Positions 23,357 through 32,505 are shown, numbered from the stretch's first letter. The stretch is DNA of 37,692 nucleotides from Rhodopirellula maiorica SM1 (GCF_000346295.1 NZ_ANOG01000492.1:1-37692); one strand, 5' to 3'. Made by a program: numbers and translations. Notes: a model not told the origin generated them from the sequence alone.

Positions 23357-23943
23357 GGTTGTTTTTCCTTTTGGTCTTTCAAAATTTGGCAGATTTCCGA
23401 GACGGCTCGATCGACCGACCCATTGATAATTTCGTATTGGTATCGATGCATGAACTGCATCTCGCGGCAAGCGGTTTCCAGCCGCGCCGCAATCGCTTCT
23501 TCGGACTCGGTCCCGCGTGTGCGAAGCCGCCGCTCGAGCTCTTCCATCCCACCGGGGTGAATGAACAGTGTAATCGGGCTGAACTCTTTGTGATCCAGCA
23601 CAGCCAGGGCCCCTTGGACATCGATCTCCAAAATTACCCATTTACCAGCGTCTAGACCAGTGGCGACCTGCTCTCGGAGCGTGCCATACCAATGGCCACA
23701 GCCGAACACCTCTTTGCACTCTAGAAAATCGCCGGCTTCGCGTCGCCGCTCAAATTCATTGTGGTCCAAGAAAAAGTAGTCCACTCCGTCCTGTTCCCCC
23801 GGCCGCGGTTGGCGGGTCGTTGCCGAGATACTTGGCTGTAACGGTAGCGGGCACTCCTGTCGCAATTGGCGCACCACCGTTGATTTACCCGCTCCGCTAG
23901 GACCGGAGATGATGATCAGCCGACCACGTCCTTCCAAATTCAT
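23341..23943 (-). CDS. gmk: Guanylate kinase
   Basis: 200 residues. P-loop SGPSGAGKST (13-22) is followed by PSISATTRQPRPGEQDGVDY, the GMP-binding region, then FLECKEVFGCGHWYGTL and VILEIDVQGALAV. The lid segment RLRTRGTESEEAIAARL and a C-terminal helix complete the family. It phosphorylates GMP to GDP using ATP. I start at ATG 23943 with GAAGGCAAGAC upstream; the frame is open 21 codons further but into the yicC end. It follows yicC by 17 bases. Confidence 0.95.
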   Translation of the reverse strand: MNLEGRGRLIIISGPSGAGKSTVVRQLRQECPLPLQPSISATTRQPRPGEQDGVDYFFLDHNEFERRREAGDFLECKEVFGCGHWYGTLREQVATGLDAGKWVILEIDVQGALAVLDHKEFSPITLFIHPGGMEELERRLRTRGTESEEAIAARLETACREMQFMHRYQYEIINGSVDRAVSEICQILKDQKEKQPCSKS

Positions 23944-23960
23944 GTCTTGCCTTCGCTGGA

Positions 23961-24908
23961 TTATTCGAGATTTTGGACCAATTCTCGCATCCGTTCGATT
24001 GCACACTTGATCTCGACGACATGCCCCGAAATTTCCGTCTGCGACGCCTTGCTGCCGATCGTGTTGGTTTCTCGCAGCATTTCTTGAACGATAAACTCGA
24101 GTTTGCGGCCGGACGGCTCGGGATCGCCCGCCGTTTCACCGCTGGCTGCCGCCTGATTGTTGCCACTTAACGTTTGCAGAAACAGCTGCAAATGGCTGCC
24201 CAGCCGGGTGATCTCTTCGCTGTAGTCCACCCGGTCGGCGTAGATTTGGACTTCGCGTAACAGATCGATCATCGGCACTTCGATGTCGTGCTGAGCCAAC
24301 ACACGCTGAATCTTTGTCTCTAAACGTTTTTGGTAGGTATCGACACTTCGCGGCCCAAGCTCGGCGATTTGTTGGACGTGATCGCGGATCAAATCACAAT
24401 CCACTCGCAAACTCATCGCCATGTGAGCTCCTTCGTGAGCCCGCATCTGGTCGAGACTTTCCACCGCGTCACGAATCACCTGCTCGACCGCCGACCAAAC
24501 CGCTGCGGTATCGACGCGTTCCTGAGACCGTGGGACCACCACGCCTGGCAACATCGCCAACTGGGCCAAATCGATCGTCGCGGCATCGCTGGCAAACGAA
24601 ACTTTGGCCTTCTGCAGCTGCTCGAAATAGGCCCCCAGCACCGCTTGATCGATCTGGGGCAGCGTTTCCGATGATGGTCGCTTCCAATTGACCGCAAGAT
24701 TTACGCTGCCGCGATGAATCAACTTGCGGACCAACGACTCAATTCGCGAATCAAACGCTGACAACGCGTCGCTTGATCGCAGAGCGCATTTGAAACCGCG
24801 ATTATTGACCGTACGTACTTCCACCACAAACGTACCGAGATCCGTTTGCAGCGACGCATGACCTTGACCGGTCATGCTGCGAGCATTTTCAGGAATAACA
24901 GAACTCAT
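23961..24908 (-). CDS. yicC: YicC-family endoribonuclease
   Basis: 315 residues. N-terminal: ARSMTGQGHASLQTDLGTFV, VEVRTVNNRGFKCALRSSDA, family signature for the YicC-like domain. The C-terminal DUF1732 shows VDYSEEITRLGSHLQLFLQT and KLEFIVQEMLRETNTIGSKA. E. coli YicC (RnlE) is an endoribonuclease acting on small RNAs. The gene is a standard neighbour of gmk. It starts five bases before the stop side of secG, again tightly spaced in the operon. A small insertion in the DUF1732 part (NNQAAASGETAGDPEPSG) makes it a little longer than usual. Confidence 0.92.
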   Translation of the reverse strand: MSSVIPENARSMTGQGHASLQTDLGTFVVEVRTVNNRGFKCALRSSDALSAFDSRIESLVRKLIHRGSVNLAVNWKRPSSETLPQIDQAVLGAYFEQLQKAKVSFASDAATIDLAQLAMLPGVVVPRSQERVDTAAVWSAVEQVIRDAVESLDQMRAHEGAHMAMSLRVDCDLIRDHVQQIAELGPRSVDTYQKRLETKIQRVLAQHDIEVPMIDLLREVQIYADRVDYSEEITRLGSHLQLFLQTLSGNNQAAASGETAGDPEPSGRKLEFIVQEMLRETNTIGSKASQTEISGHVVEIKCAIERMRELVQNLE

Positions 24909-24913
24909 GCAGT

Positions 24914-25513
24914 CTACTTGTCGCCGTCACTGTCGGCGGATTCCGCTGCGGTGTCGGTCGCAGCGGCTTCGCTGGTTTCGTCCGCAGCCGGTTCGCTGGT
25001 TTCGTCCGCAGCCGGTTCGCTGGTTTCGTCCGCAGCCGGTTCGCTGGTGGATTCGTCGCTGGTTGCCGGTGTCAATTCAACCGTGTTTTCCGGGGTCTCC
25101 GGGGTTTCGTCGCCACTAGATAGTCCTGCCTCCAGACCACTGGTTCCTTCGCCATCAAGCTTGGGCAGCGTGAATGTTTCGCCTACTGGATCCTTGTCGC
25201 CGCCGCCCGACTTGATCACCGAATCGGCGGTCGTTGTCGGAGCATGGGTGCCTAGCAACCACATGGTGAACGCACATGAGAACGCCCAAACGGTCGCAAC
25301 GACCACGGTGATCACGGTAAACGTGTCGCCTGCTTTGCTACCAAATGCACTTTGTCCACCAGGACCTCCGAGTGCTCCGGTCAATCCGCCACCTTTTCCA
25401 CGTTGGATCAGCACCAACAGAATCAGAAACAGCGACAAAAATCCCATCAAGAAGCCCAAGATGGCTCCTTCGAGCGACGCAATCAGCAAAAATCCAGCGA
25501 TCTGAGCGATCAT
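24914..25513 (-). CDS. secG: SecG preprotein translocase subunit with long acidic tail
   Basis: 199 residues, far longer than the usual 75-110. Residues about 1-95 are SecG proper: a hydrophobic N-terminus, [40 protein letters not shown], and a second membrane helix. The rest is an acidic, low-complexity tail of Ala, Asp, Glu, Ser, Thr and Pro, with three perfect eight-residue repeats of ETSEPAAD type. SecG helps SecYEG cycle during export. The tail may bind SecA or act as a spacer; I infer nothing firm. It lies between tpiA and yicC in the operon. Confidence 0.9.
   Translation of the reverse strand: MIAQIAGFLLIASLEGAILGFLMGFLSLFLILLVLIQRGKGGGLTGALGGPGGQSAFGSKAGDTFTVITVVVATVWAFSCAFTMWLLGTHAPTTTADSVIKSGGGDKDPVGETFTLPKLDGEGTSGLEAGLSSGDETPETPENTVELTPATSDESTSEPAADETSEPAADETSEPAADETSEAAATDTAAESADSDGDK
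24971..25042. repeat. Three perfect 24-bp tandem units in secG
   Basis: The units begin at 24971, 24995 and 25019 and are identical, each encoding eight residues of the acidic tail. A multiple of three keeps the frame, so copy number could change without harming SecG. Confidence 0.9.
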
Positions 25514-25571
25514 GACTTTGTTCGTCCTTCAAATAGACATTGTAATAGTTGTATGTTTCGCGGCGGCGTGT

Positions 25572-26327
25572 TTAGCCGGCCGCGATTATTCCTGCGAAGT
25601 CATCGGCTTTCAGACTAGCTCCGCCCACCAAAGCTCCGTCAATGTTTGGTTGCCCAAGCAATTCCTTGGCATTGCCTGGTTTGACGCTGCCACCGTATTG
25701 AATCCGGATCTGTGCCGCTACGTCGGTTGTGAACATCTCACCCAACAATTTGCGAATCAGGGCATGAACCTCTTCGGCTTGCTCGGGAGAGGCCGTTTTG
25801 CCGGTCCCGATCGCCCATACAGGCTCGTAGGCCACAACAATTCCTGCAGCGCGGATCTCATCAAGTCCTGCCAGCGATCCGCGAACCTGCGTTTCGATCA
25901 CTTCTTCCATTTTACCCGCTTCACGCTCTTCGAGCGTTTCGCCAACGCACACGATTGGCACCAAGTTGCCCGCAAGTGCCGCATGCAGCTTCTTGCTGAC
26001 GTCCGCATCGGTTTCGCCCATCAAGGCACGACGCTCGCTGTGGCCCAAGATCACAAAGCCACATCCAACATCGGTTAACATCGATGCGTTGACTTCGCCC
26101 GTGAAAGCCCCATCTTCGGCAGCGTATAAGTTCTGGGCTCCTAATTGGACCGAAGTTCCCGCGACTGCATCCGCAACGCTGGACAGATACACCGAAGGTG
26201 GACATAGGACCACTTCGACAGTCGGTGTTTCCCCGACGGCGGCAACCACTCCCTTGGCCAATGCGACTGCACTGTCACTACGAGTGTTCATTTTCCAGTT
26301 GCCAGCGATGATTGTTTGACGACTCAA
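25572..26327 (-). CDS. tpiA: Triosephosphate isomerase
   Basis: 251 residues. Catalytic residues: Asn10 and Lys12 (AGNWKMN), His96 (VILGHSERR), Glu168 ([16 protein letters not shown], loop 6). It interconverts dihydroxyacetone phosphate and glyceraldehyde 3-phosphate. The start is TTG (26327-26325) with GGAG eight bases upstream. TTG overlaps the aroF stop (TTGA), so translation is coupled. An ATG four bases upstream is in the aroF frame and not usable. A 58-base gap leads to secG. Confidence 0.95.
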   Translation of the reverse strand: MSRQTIIAGNWKMNTRSDSAVALAKGVVAAVGETPTVEVVLCPPSVYLSSVADAVAGTSVQLGAQNLYAAEDGAFTGEVNASMLTDVGCGFVILGHSERRALMGETDADVSKKLHAALAGNLVPIVCVGETLEEREAGKMEEVIETQVRGSLAGLDEIRAAGIVVAYEPVWAIGTGKTASPEQAEEVHALIRKLLGEMFTTDVAAQIRIQYGGSVKPGNAKELLGQPNIDGALVGGASLKADDFAGIIAAG

Positions 26328-27361
26328 GCCATTTTCTCCGGAAGCGGGGACACAGTTTTTCCAAACAGCTTAGCAAGTTCTTTCATTTGGTCTGCAAGCT
26401 GACGATATTGATCGGGTAATAAAGCCTGAGGGCCGTCACTTTTGGCTTCTTCGGGGCAATCGTGGACTTCGATATGCACCCCATCGGCCCCGGCAGCCAA
26501 ACCGGCCAACGCACAGGAGGGGATCAGATCAGGCCGGCCAGTCGCGTGCGATGGATCGACAATCACAGGCAAGTGCGACAAATTGTGAATCAGGGGAACA
26601 GCGGCGACATCAAACAGATTCCGCGTCAGGCTATCAAATCCTTTGACCCCACGCTCACAAAGCACCACGTTCATGTTGCCTTGCGACAGAATGTATTCGG
26701 CGCACATCAGCAGATCGTTGATCGTGGCACTCATGCCGCGTTTTAATAGCACCGGCCGCTGCGATTTGCCCACTTCGGTCAACAAGGCAAAGTTCTGCAT
26801 ATTGCGAGCCCCGACCTGCAACATGTCCGCATGTTCAGATACCAGTTCCACCAATCGGGGATCTGTGACTTCGGTGACGACCGGCAGATTGAATTTGTCG
26901 CCCACTTCACGTAGCAGTTTGAGCCCTGCTTCGCCAAGTCCCTGGAATGCATAGGGGCTGGTTCGCGGCTTGTAGGCGCCGCCGCGAAACAGGTTTGCAC
27001 CTGATTCGCACACACTTTCGGCAATCCGGAACATGCGGTCACGATCTTCGACACTGCAGGGGCCCGCGATCATGCCGAGATGCCCATTGCCAATTTTCAC
27101 CCCGGAAACATCGACGATACTTGGTTCGGGGTGGGCTTCGCGTGATGCCAACTTGTAGGGTGGAAGCACGGGAATGACTTGTGCCACGCCCGGAATCGCA
27201 TGGAGCGGCTCGGACTGCAGCTTTTCTTCGTCGCCGATGATGCCCACGATCGTGCGGAACGTCCCACGGCTGAGGTGATGCTGCAGCCCAAGAGCCTCGA
27301 TCCGCTGAAGCACGTGATCGATTTGCTCTTCCGTTACGTTGCTTTGCAGAATGACGATCAC
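26324..27361 (-). CDS. aroF: 3-deoxy-7-phosphoheptulonate synthase (type I beta, AroF/AroA-like)
   Basis: 345 residues. An N-terminal ferredoxin-like regulatory domain ([20 protein letters not shown] to about 70) precedes the barrel: [61 protein letters not shown]. It joins PEP and erythrose 4-phosphate, the first shikimate-pathway step. I start at GTG 27361, where the regulatory domain begins; the frame runs 38 codons further 5' (to 27475) with no family resemblance. It is the first gene of the operon. A TATAAT box lies about 160 bases upstream. Confidence 0.92.
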   Translation of the reverse strand: MIVILQSNVTEEQIDHVLQRIEALGLQHHLSRGTFRTIVGIIGDEEKLQSEPLHAIPGVAQVIPVLPPYKLASREAHPEPSIVDVSGVKIGNGHLGMIAGPCSVEDRDRMFRIAESVCESGANLFRGGAYKPRTSPYAFQGLGEAGLKLLREVGDKFNLPVVTEVTDPRLVELVSEHADMLQVGARNMQNFALLTEVGKSQRPVLLKRGMSATINDLLMCAEYILSQGNMNVVLCERGVKGFDSLTRNLFDVAAVPLIHNLSHLPVIVDPSHATGRPDLIPSCALAGLAAGADGVHIEVHDCPEEAKSDGPQALLPDQYRQLADQMKELAKLFGKTVSPLPEKMA

Positions 27362-27521
27362 GGCGTAGGTGGCCTGTGAATGGTTTCGGGTTGTCGGAGA
27401 ATGCCGAGTTGGGCAAGCGGGGCAATGTAGCAGGCAAACCGCAGAATCGTCGAGGCCAATGGGGGCTTGTGGCACCGCATTTCTCGACTCTTCCTCGACT
27501 CTTCACCGTGTACCAGTCGAA

Positions 27522-27546
27522 ATTATACGCCTCCGAGGCGAATCAA
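27522..27546 (-). promoter_or_regulatory. Candidate promoter of the aroF operon with palindrome beside the -10
   Basis: A perfect TATAAT (27527-27522 on the minus strand) is preceded at once by the palindrome CGCCTCGGAGGCG (27540-27528) and TTGATT (27546-27541). The spacing from TTGATT is only 13 bases, too short for a normal -35, so the palindrome may instead be an operator covering the promoter. Confidence 0.4.
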
Positions 27547-27879
27547 CGTACGACAAGCCCCTCTTTTTTTGCTCTCTGAGCCCGGCCCGCGACGCCAAAC
27601 CACGTCTATTTCGCCTAACTCGCTTCTTGTTGAGTTTTGTGAGACTCCGCACTCAAATCCCCTTGAAATCAGGGGTCGTTCTGTCGCCGAAGGTGATTGG
27701 CGAGAGAACATCGGTGTTAAAGCAGACGGGCTATCAGAAATCGACAGAAGCCAGTTGCCGAAGATGACCGATCAGAATCAGCAAGCCAACTGCGGGTCGC
27801 ACGCCGAGCGATCGTCATCCGTCTGACGAATCGCCCACAACCCACTCCCCAGCAACGCTAGCAAACCAGCCTCCTCAAT

Positions 27880-28091
27880 GGGGACAGACCCTATTTAAGG
27901 GGGACAACCGTTTCCACGAGGGACAGACCCTGAAGTAATGCTAGCGGACTCCATGAGGGACAGACCCCGATGGGAGACTCACGGGGGACAGACCCTGAGT
28001 TGGGACGGACCCTGAGTTGGGACGCGAGGAATGCTTGCAAAACACATGGGGGACAGACCCCGATGGGGAGACCCTGATGGGGAACAGACTC
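27880..28091. repeat. Irregular array of GGGGACAGACCC-like units
   Basis: Good copies start at 27880, 27919, 27956, 27984, 28001 (one change, GGACGG) and 28049; degenerate ones at 28066 and 28079. The spacing varies from 17 to 48 bases, all in the same direction. The first is followed by CTATTTAAGG and the last by TTTATTTAAAAG. Such sequences resemble REP-like units associated with IS200/REP-type transposases in several phyla; no transposase is present here. Confidence 0.75.
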
Positions 28092-28339
28092 GAATTGTCT
28101 TTATTTAAAAGTGGAAAGTTTGCTACAACGAACTTGCGGGGCTAGACCAACTCCCCAAACGAGCCCCGCGAACCCTCCCCTGTGAAGATAAAACAAGGTT
28201 TCTCAACCCATCACACATCTTCGCCGGGCAATGTTTATCGACGTTTATCGACCCCAACGTGCTTCGTCCGCAACGCCCTTCTTGACTACTACCGTTTTCA
28301 TTCCGTTCACTCCATTCTCCGACCACAGTTAACGATAGC

Positions 28340-29467
28340 ATGCGAGTTCTTTACGAAGGTTCCATATTCGAGATGCTTCGTTGTGGCGGCGTTGCACGTT
28401 ATTTTGTCGAGCTGATTAATCGACTCCCCGCGGACACCACGCCAATCATGCTCGGGCCGGAAGAACCGGCGACGGGGATTACGCATCCTCGTTTTCAATA
28501 CGAAGCGGTGGCGACGCGGCCGCCGCTCAAATTTCTGCGGAAACTTTGGCATCCTGCTCAGCACGGCCGCATCGGCAAACGGATGCAAGAACAGCAAGCC
28601 GACCTCGTTCATTGGACCTATTACCAAGGTTTATGCCGACGTCCGATCCAGCGGTCTGGCGTGCCGACGATCGTCACGGTTTATGACTTTATCCACGAGG
28701 CATTTCCCGATACCGATCCAACGGGCAAGTCGCTGACGATGAAGGCCAACGCGATCGACGTTGCGGACCACATCTGCTGTATTTCGCAAACCACTTACGA
28801 CGAATTGTGTGAGCGGTTTCCGACAGCGGCACACCGTGCCTCGATCACTCCCCTGGGAAGCGGGCTATCGGACGTGCATGCTGCTCCGCTGCCCACCGAA
28901 CTCCGCGGGCGTCCCTTTGTTTTGTTCGTCGGTCGTCGCGGAGGCTACAAGAACTTTGACCTGCTGTGGCGTGCTTGGAACAAGATGAAGCAGGCAACTC
29001 CCGATTTGAATCTTGTGCTTGTGGGCCCACGGATGAAACCGCGAGAGCAAGCGGCACTGGGTTGGTCCAACGACGATCCTCGCACGCAACTGTACGTTGC
29101 CGCAGACGATTCGCTGCTAAAAACCCTCTACCAGCACTGCAACGCCTTCGTTTTCCCTTCGAAAATGGAAGGTTTTGGATTGCCCGTGCTTGAAGCGATG
29201 ATCAATGGATGCCCGGTTTTTGCGTCGTCCTGTGCTGCGCTGCGCGAGGTCGCCGGCTCAGCCGGCTATTTCTTTGATCCTGAAAACGTCGACGCACTTG
29301 CCGAACTGCTCGTTGCCGCAGGGAACGACACCATTTCCGACCGTGCTAGCAAAATCGCGGCCGGTCACCGCCGAGCCGAATATTTTTCCTGGGAAAACAC
29401 TGCCGCGCAGACGATAAAGGTCTATGAAGACTTGCTGAATCAAAAATGCGTGCGTCATGCCGCATAG
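28340..29467 (+). CDS. GT4-family glycosyltransferase
   Basis: 375 residues, GT-B fold. It begins MRVLYEGSIFEMLRCGGVAR, YFVELINRLP, the acceptor-binding Rossmann half. The donor half has FVLFVGRRGGYKNFDLLWRA and the signature FPSKMEGFGLPVLEAMINGC, PVFASSCAALREVAG. That EGFG-x-P-x-LEAM pattern is the nucleotide-sugar site of group 1 (GT4) enzymes. It probably adds a sugar to a surface glycan. It is followed 25 bases later by a methyltransferase, so the two may form an operon. Confidence 0.9.
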   Translation: MRVLYEGSIFEMLRCGGVARYFVELINRLPADTTPIMLGPEEPATGITHPRFQYEAVATRPPLKFLRKLWHPAQHGRIGKRMQEQQADLVHWTYYQGLCRRPIQRSGVPTIVTVYDFIHEAFPDTDPTGKSLTMKANAIDVADHICCISQTTYDELCERFPTAAHRASITPLGSGLSDVHAAPLPTELRGRPFVLFVGRRGGYKNFDLLWRAWNKMKQATPDLNLVLVGPRMKPREQAALGWSNDDPRTQLYVAADDSLLKTLYQHCNAFVFPSKMEGFGLPVLEAMINGCPVFASSCAALREVAGSAGYFFDPENVDALAELLVAAGNDTISDRASKIAAGHRRAEYFSWENTAAQTIKVYEDLLNQKCVRHAA

Positions 29468-29492
29468 ATCATAACCTTTCAAGGACCCGGCC

Positions 29493-30287
29493 ATGGCAAT
29501 GGATTGCCTCGTCTGCAACGGACGTTCGGAATCATTCGCACGAGCAACCATCCTGGGCCGACACGAGATCGAATACTTTCGCTGCGTCGATTGCGAATTC
29601 ATCCAGACCGAAACACCGTACTGGCTAGACGAAGCGTACGACTCGGCGATTGTGTCCACCGACGTCGGCTTGGTAGGCCGAAACGAAGCGTTTGCAAAGA
29701 TTGTCGATCGCACCCTGCGATTGGTAATGCCGGGCATTGAATCGGGTGTCGATTATGGCGGCGGGTATGGCATGTTCACACGAATGATGCGTGATCGTGG
29801 CCACGATTTTTCTCATTACGATCCCTACTGCGAAAACCTTTTCGCGCAGGGCTACGAAGTCCAACCCGGTGCCCAACAGTTTGATTTAGCAACGGCATTC
29901 GAAGTGTTTGAGCACATGGCGGATCCGCACCAAGATCTGAAAACCCTTGATTCGCTCGGGGCCAATTGGATCATCTCAACTCGCATTGTTCCCGACCCGG
30001 CGCCGCAACCAGACCAGTGGTGGTACTACGTGCTCGAAGGTGGTCAACACATTGCGTTGTGGTCGCATCGAGCACTGCAATCGATCGCATCGCAGTACAA
30101 ACGTCACCTAACCGTCACACGTCGAGGCATGCATCTTTTCAGCCAACAAAAGGTCAACCCTTTTCTGGTACGGAGCGTGGTCCGCAATCGCTCGATTCGT
30201 GTGTTCGATGGTTTTCGCAAACGCAAATCGCTGCTGCAAGCAGATGCCAAGCGAGCAATCGAGCGAACCAAACGCCACGCGGCATAA
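29493..30287 (+). CDS. Class I methyltransferase with N-terminal zinc-binding Cys pairs
   Basis: 264 residues. The start MAMDCLVCNGRS and YFRCVDCEFIQTETPYWLD gives two CxxC pairs typical of C-methyltransferase-like proteins (Methyltransf_13/23 type) in sugar or glycan pathways. The SAM site is GVDYGGGYGMFTRMMRDRGH. Motif IV region: FDLATAFEVFEHMADPHQDL. The C-terminus contains WWYYVLEGGQHIALWSHRAL. AAGGACCCGGCC precedes ATG 29493. It probably acts on a surface-glycan precursor with the GT4 upstream; substrate unknown. Confidence 0.87.
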   Translation: MAMDCLVCNGRSESFARATILGRHEIEYFRCVDCEFIQTETPYWLDEAYDSAIVSTDVGLVGRNEAFAKIVDRTLRLVMPGIESGVDYGGGYGMFTRMMRDRGHDFSHYDPYCENLFAQGYEVQPGAQQFDLATAFEVFEHMADPHQDLKTLDSLGANWIISTRIVPDPAPQPDQWWYYVLEGGQHIALWSHRALQSIASQYKRHLTVTRRGMHLFSQQKVNPFLVRSVVRNRSIRVFDGFRKRKSLLQADAKRAIERTKRHAA

Positions 30288-30310
30288 CGTTCACCGCTCT
30301 ACAACGACGG

Positions 30311-31144
30311 TTAAGCTGCGGATTTCAGTCCCGCGATGGCTTCACGTCGCACAAAGAGCCCCTCGGTTTGGTCGCCCCGTTCCACAGGCTCTGACAACGT
30401 GGGACTCGATAGCAACATCTCGTAGCCGAGCTGATTCATCGATTCGATCAATTCCTGCCATTCGTGCGAGTGTTCGCACTTCTCCGGCTTCGACGACGCA
30501 GCAGACCGAGAGACAACTGGCCGAGAGACAACTGGCCGAAACGACAACGGCACTTGAATCGCCATGATTCGCTCGAGACAACCGCTGGCCCCCGCGAACA
30601 CTTGTTGCTCATGTCCCTGAACATCCAGCTTGAGGAAACATCGATCACCGCTGGTGTAGTAATCGTTGAACACGGCATCGAGACGCCGGGTACGGACTGG
30701 CACACGGCCGACCCACGCATTGGAATCGCCGTCCAATACGGAAGCGACCGTGGTCGCATCCTCATAGCAATGTTGTAACGAGTGGCTGCCCCCGTTTGCC
30801 GCCACACGCAACATCGCGGTACCGTTTTTGCTGCTTAGCGCGAATGCCTCGGCTTTCCAATTTCGAAAACCGCGGCGACTCTTACTAAGCGTGGCATAGG
30901 TCTTGGGATCGGGCTCGAACGAGATGATCCGCCCCGCGTATCCGCTGCGGATCAAATTTTGGCTGTATTGCCCGCCATTGGTACCAACATCCAATACCAG
31001 ATCAATATCGTATCGCCGCATCAACGCGATACCTTCACTGCCATGGGTGACAGTTTTACTCAAACCCGAAGTGCGGCGACGCGTCATTGAAAAAGCGTCT
31101 GTCTCTTCTGACCGCGACGATGGCGACGAAGAAGCGTCTGACAT
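30311..31144 (-). CDS. FkbM-family methyltransferase
   Basis: 277 residues from ATG 31144. SAM-binding motif IDLVLDVGTNGGQYSQNLIR (about 47-66), followed by ISFEPDPKTYATL, the family's acid motif, and FLKLDVQGHEQQVFAGA, the FkbM signature. It O-methylates sugars or other hydroxyls on surface polymers or natural products. The C-terminal part carries an in-frame duplication SRPVVSRPVVSR within the region that usually starts 'ElS'. It is convergent with the Methyltransf_23-type gene. The frame is open for 19 codons upstream but without a ribosome site. Confidence 0.88.
   Translation of the reverse strand: MSDASSSPSSRSEETDAFSMTRRRTSGLSKTVTHGSEGIALMRRYDIDLVLDVGTNGGQYSQNLIRSGYAGRIISFEPDPKTYATLSKSRRGFRNWKAEAFALSSKNGTAMLRVAANGGSHSLQHCYEDATTVASVLDGDSNAWVGRVPVRTRRLDAVFNDYYTSGDRCFLKLDVQGHEQQVFAGASGCLERIMAIQVPLSFRPVVSRPVVSRSAASSKPEKCEHSHEWQELIESMNQLGYEMLLSSPTLSEPVERGDQTEGLFVRREAIAGLKSAA
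30506..30535. repeat. Tandem 15-bp duplication inside the FkbM gene
   Basis: CCGAGAGACAACTGG occurs twice in direct succession (30506-30520 and 30521-30535), adding five residues in frame to the protein. Confidence 0.85.
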
Positions 31145-31537
31145 CTGAAGAATCCAACATTCTAAAAAACGACACGACGCGATGCTGCGAAGCCAACACA
31201 ACCCTCACCTGCTGAGACCGTTCCGCCAGGGTCCACCACGATGGCAACATCGCTTAGCACACCTTAGCGATTTCCTTCGATTTCCCGCAACATCGCTTTG
31301 TCACACCCCAATCACCACTGCGGTGCATATTGACCGTGAAAAGACCGACTGCGGATGGTTGCTGCTCAAACGGGAGCAAGACGTGCAACATCACTCACCG
31401 CCAGCTAGAATAAACGAGCACCAAATGTGAAGTATTTGTTTGCAGTTTGAGTTGATCCTGTTAACCTTCTTCCCCCTTCTCCTTCCAAATCAGGTGCCCA
31501 GCACAGGATTTGTCGTTACTGAAATGACGGAAATGAA
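31145..31537. other. Intergenic region between divergent genes
   Basis: About 390 bases between the FkbM gene (left) and the PPOX-family gene (right). Should hold both promoters. I see no gene, repeat or hairpin that stands out. Confidence 0.5.
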
Positions 31538-31999
31538 ATGACAAAAGTTGCGAATGCAAATACGGTCGTCGTGATTACAGAGAACGCGTTGACGGCCAGC
31601 CTTGGGACGTTAAACGAAGACAACTCGCCGTTCGTGAGCCTGGTGACAATCGCATCGGAAAGCCCCACTTCGGTGCTGATGCTGCTGAGCGGGATCGCCA
31701 AACACACTCAAAACCTCAGCCATAGTGTCCGCTGCTCGCTGATGATTGCCGAGGAATGTGACCAAACGGTCGCTCCGCTCACCGGCGCACGCGTCTCGCT
31801 GTGCGGGACCTGTGTTCGGATTGCCAAAGACGAGGAAGAGGTGGCACGCGAGATTTTTCTGGGGAAACATCCCCATGCTACCGTGTATGCCGACTTTGAA
31901 GATTTCGGCTTCTACCGCTTTGACATTGACGAAGCCTATTTGATTACAGGTTTCGGCAGAATCGATACGATCTCGGCGGATGAACTGAGAAACCGCTGA
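31538..31999 (+). CDS. Pyridoxamine 5'-phosphate oxidase-like FMN-binding split-barrel protein
   Basis: 153 residues. LTASLGTLNEDNSPFVSLVT and LMLLSGIAKHTQNLSHSVRC with LTGARVSLCGTCVRIAKDEE are typical of HugZ/PPOX-class split barrels. The final helix contains FEDFGFYRFDIDEAYLITGF, the family's FMN/heme-adjacent end. Substrate unknown; family members oxidise pyridoxamine phosphate, degrade heme or bind F420. ATG 31538 is preceded by GACGGAAATGAA. The gene stands alone. Confidence 0.82.
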   Translation: MTKVANANTVVVITENALTASLGTLNEDNSPFVSLVTIASESPTSVLMLLSGIAKHTQNLSHSVRCSLMIAEECDQTVAPLTGARVSLCGTCVRIAKDEEEVAREIFLGKHPHATVYADFEDFGFYRFDIDEAYLITGFGRIDTISADELRNR

Positions 32000-32085
32000 G
32001 ATGTTTTTGTCGCCTGTGCCGGCGCCATGAAACCGCCGAGCGAATGCTGCTTCGTTCTTATTGACAGCAACTTTGGACTTGATGC

Positions 32086-32484
32086 ATGAACGCTTCCCCT
32101 TCGGACGATAGCGATAACCAGGGCTCGCCCCACGACGAATCTGCGGACGAAATCCAGATCAACGAGAAATCGCGGTCGCGTTCAGGTCAGGTGACAAACG
32201 ATGTGGACTCGCAACAGATCGCTCAATTTGTCACCACGATCAAAAATGCCGAACAACAGGTTGGCGAGCACATCATCACGGCGCTACGGCACGAAGACAC
32301 CGTTGCGGTGATCACCACCGTGGTGGTCGGTGATGATGGTCAGCAGCGTGTGGTGTCGGCGGCATTGAACCCGGCGCGGCTGCAACAAGTCCAAGACCTG
32401 TTGCAAGCGGCGGCGGATGAACGCGAAGACGAAGAGCCGTGTGTTGGGTTCCACTGTTTAGTGAAACCCAAACAAGCGTCCTGA
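32086..32484 (+). CDS. Hypothetical protein, unknown function
   Basis: 132 residues, acidic. The first 35 residues are polar and probably disordered (SPSDDSDNQGSPHDESADE). The rest shows alternating helix and strand: QQIAQFVTTIKNAEQQVGEH, IITALRHEDTVAVITTVVVG and LNPARLQQVQDLLQAAADER, ending VGFHCLVKPK. I do not recognise a family; no signal or membrane segment. It is tail-to-tail with the SseB-like gene (22-base gap) and probably belongs with neither neighbour. Confidence 0.72.
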   Translation: MNASPSDDSDNQGSPHDESADEIQINEKSRSRSGQVTNDVDSQQIAQFVTTIKNAEQQVGEHIITALRHEDTVAVITTVVVGDDGQQRVVSAALNPARLQQVQDLLQAAADEREDEEPCVGFHCLVKPKQAS

Positions 32485-32505
32485 GCTCGGTGAGCGATCG
32501 CTTCG

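Larger units (their letters stand above)
27362..28339. other. Noncoding region with divergent promoters and dispersed repeats
   Basis: Nearly 980 bases between divergent genes (aroF left, GT4 right). Small open frames show no protein family. Holds the aroF promoter candidate, an 11-bp tandem duplication (CTCGACTCTTC at 27483 and 27494), and the GGGGACAGACCC-type array at 27880-28091. From 28110 to 28339 I see nothing beyond the expected GT4 promoter region. Confidence 0.55.

Noticed and set aside
23357-23641. N-terminal extension of the omega frame
   Set aside because: That stretch is the gmk gene in another frame; the omega family starts at MLEELKEEE.
24846-25505. A 219-codon plus-strand frame opposite secG and the yicC start
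   Set aside because: The repetitive Val/Ser composition comes from the reverse of the SecG tail repeats; no independent support.
27369-27826. Overlapping plus-strand frames upstream of the GT4 gene
   Set aside because: No family, no ribosome site and poor composition; they overlap the aroF promoter region.
27880-28091. CRISPR array
   Set aside because: Unit length is only about 12, spacing varies from 17 to 48 bases and copies are degenerate; no cas gene nearby.
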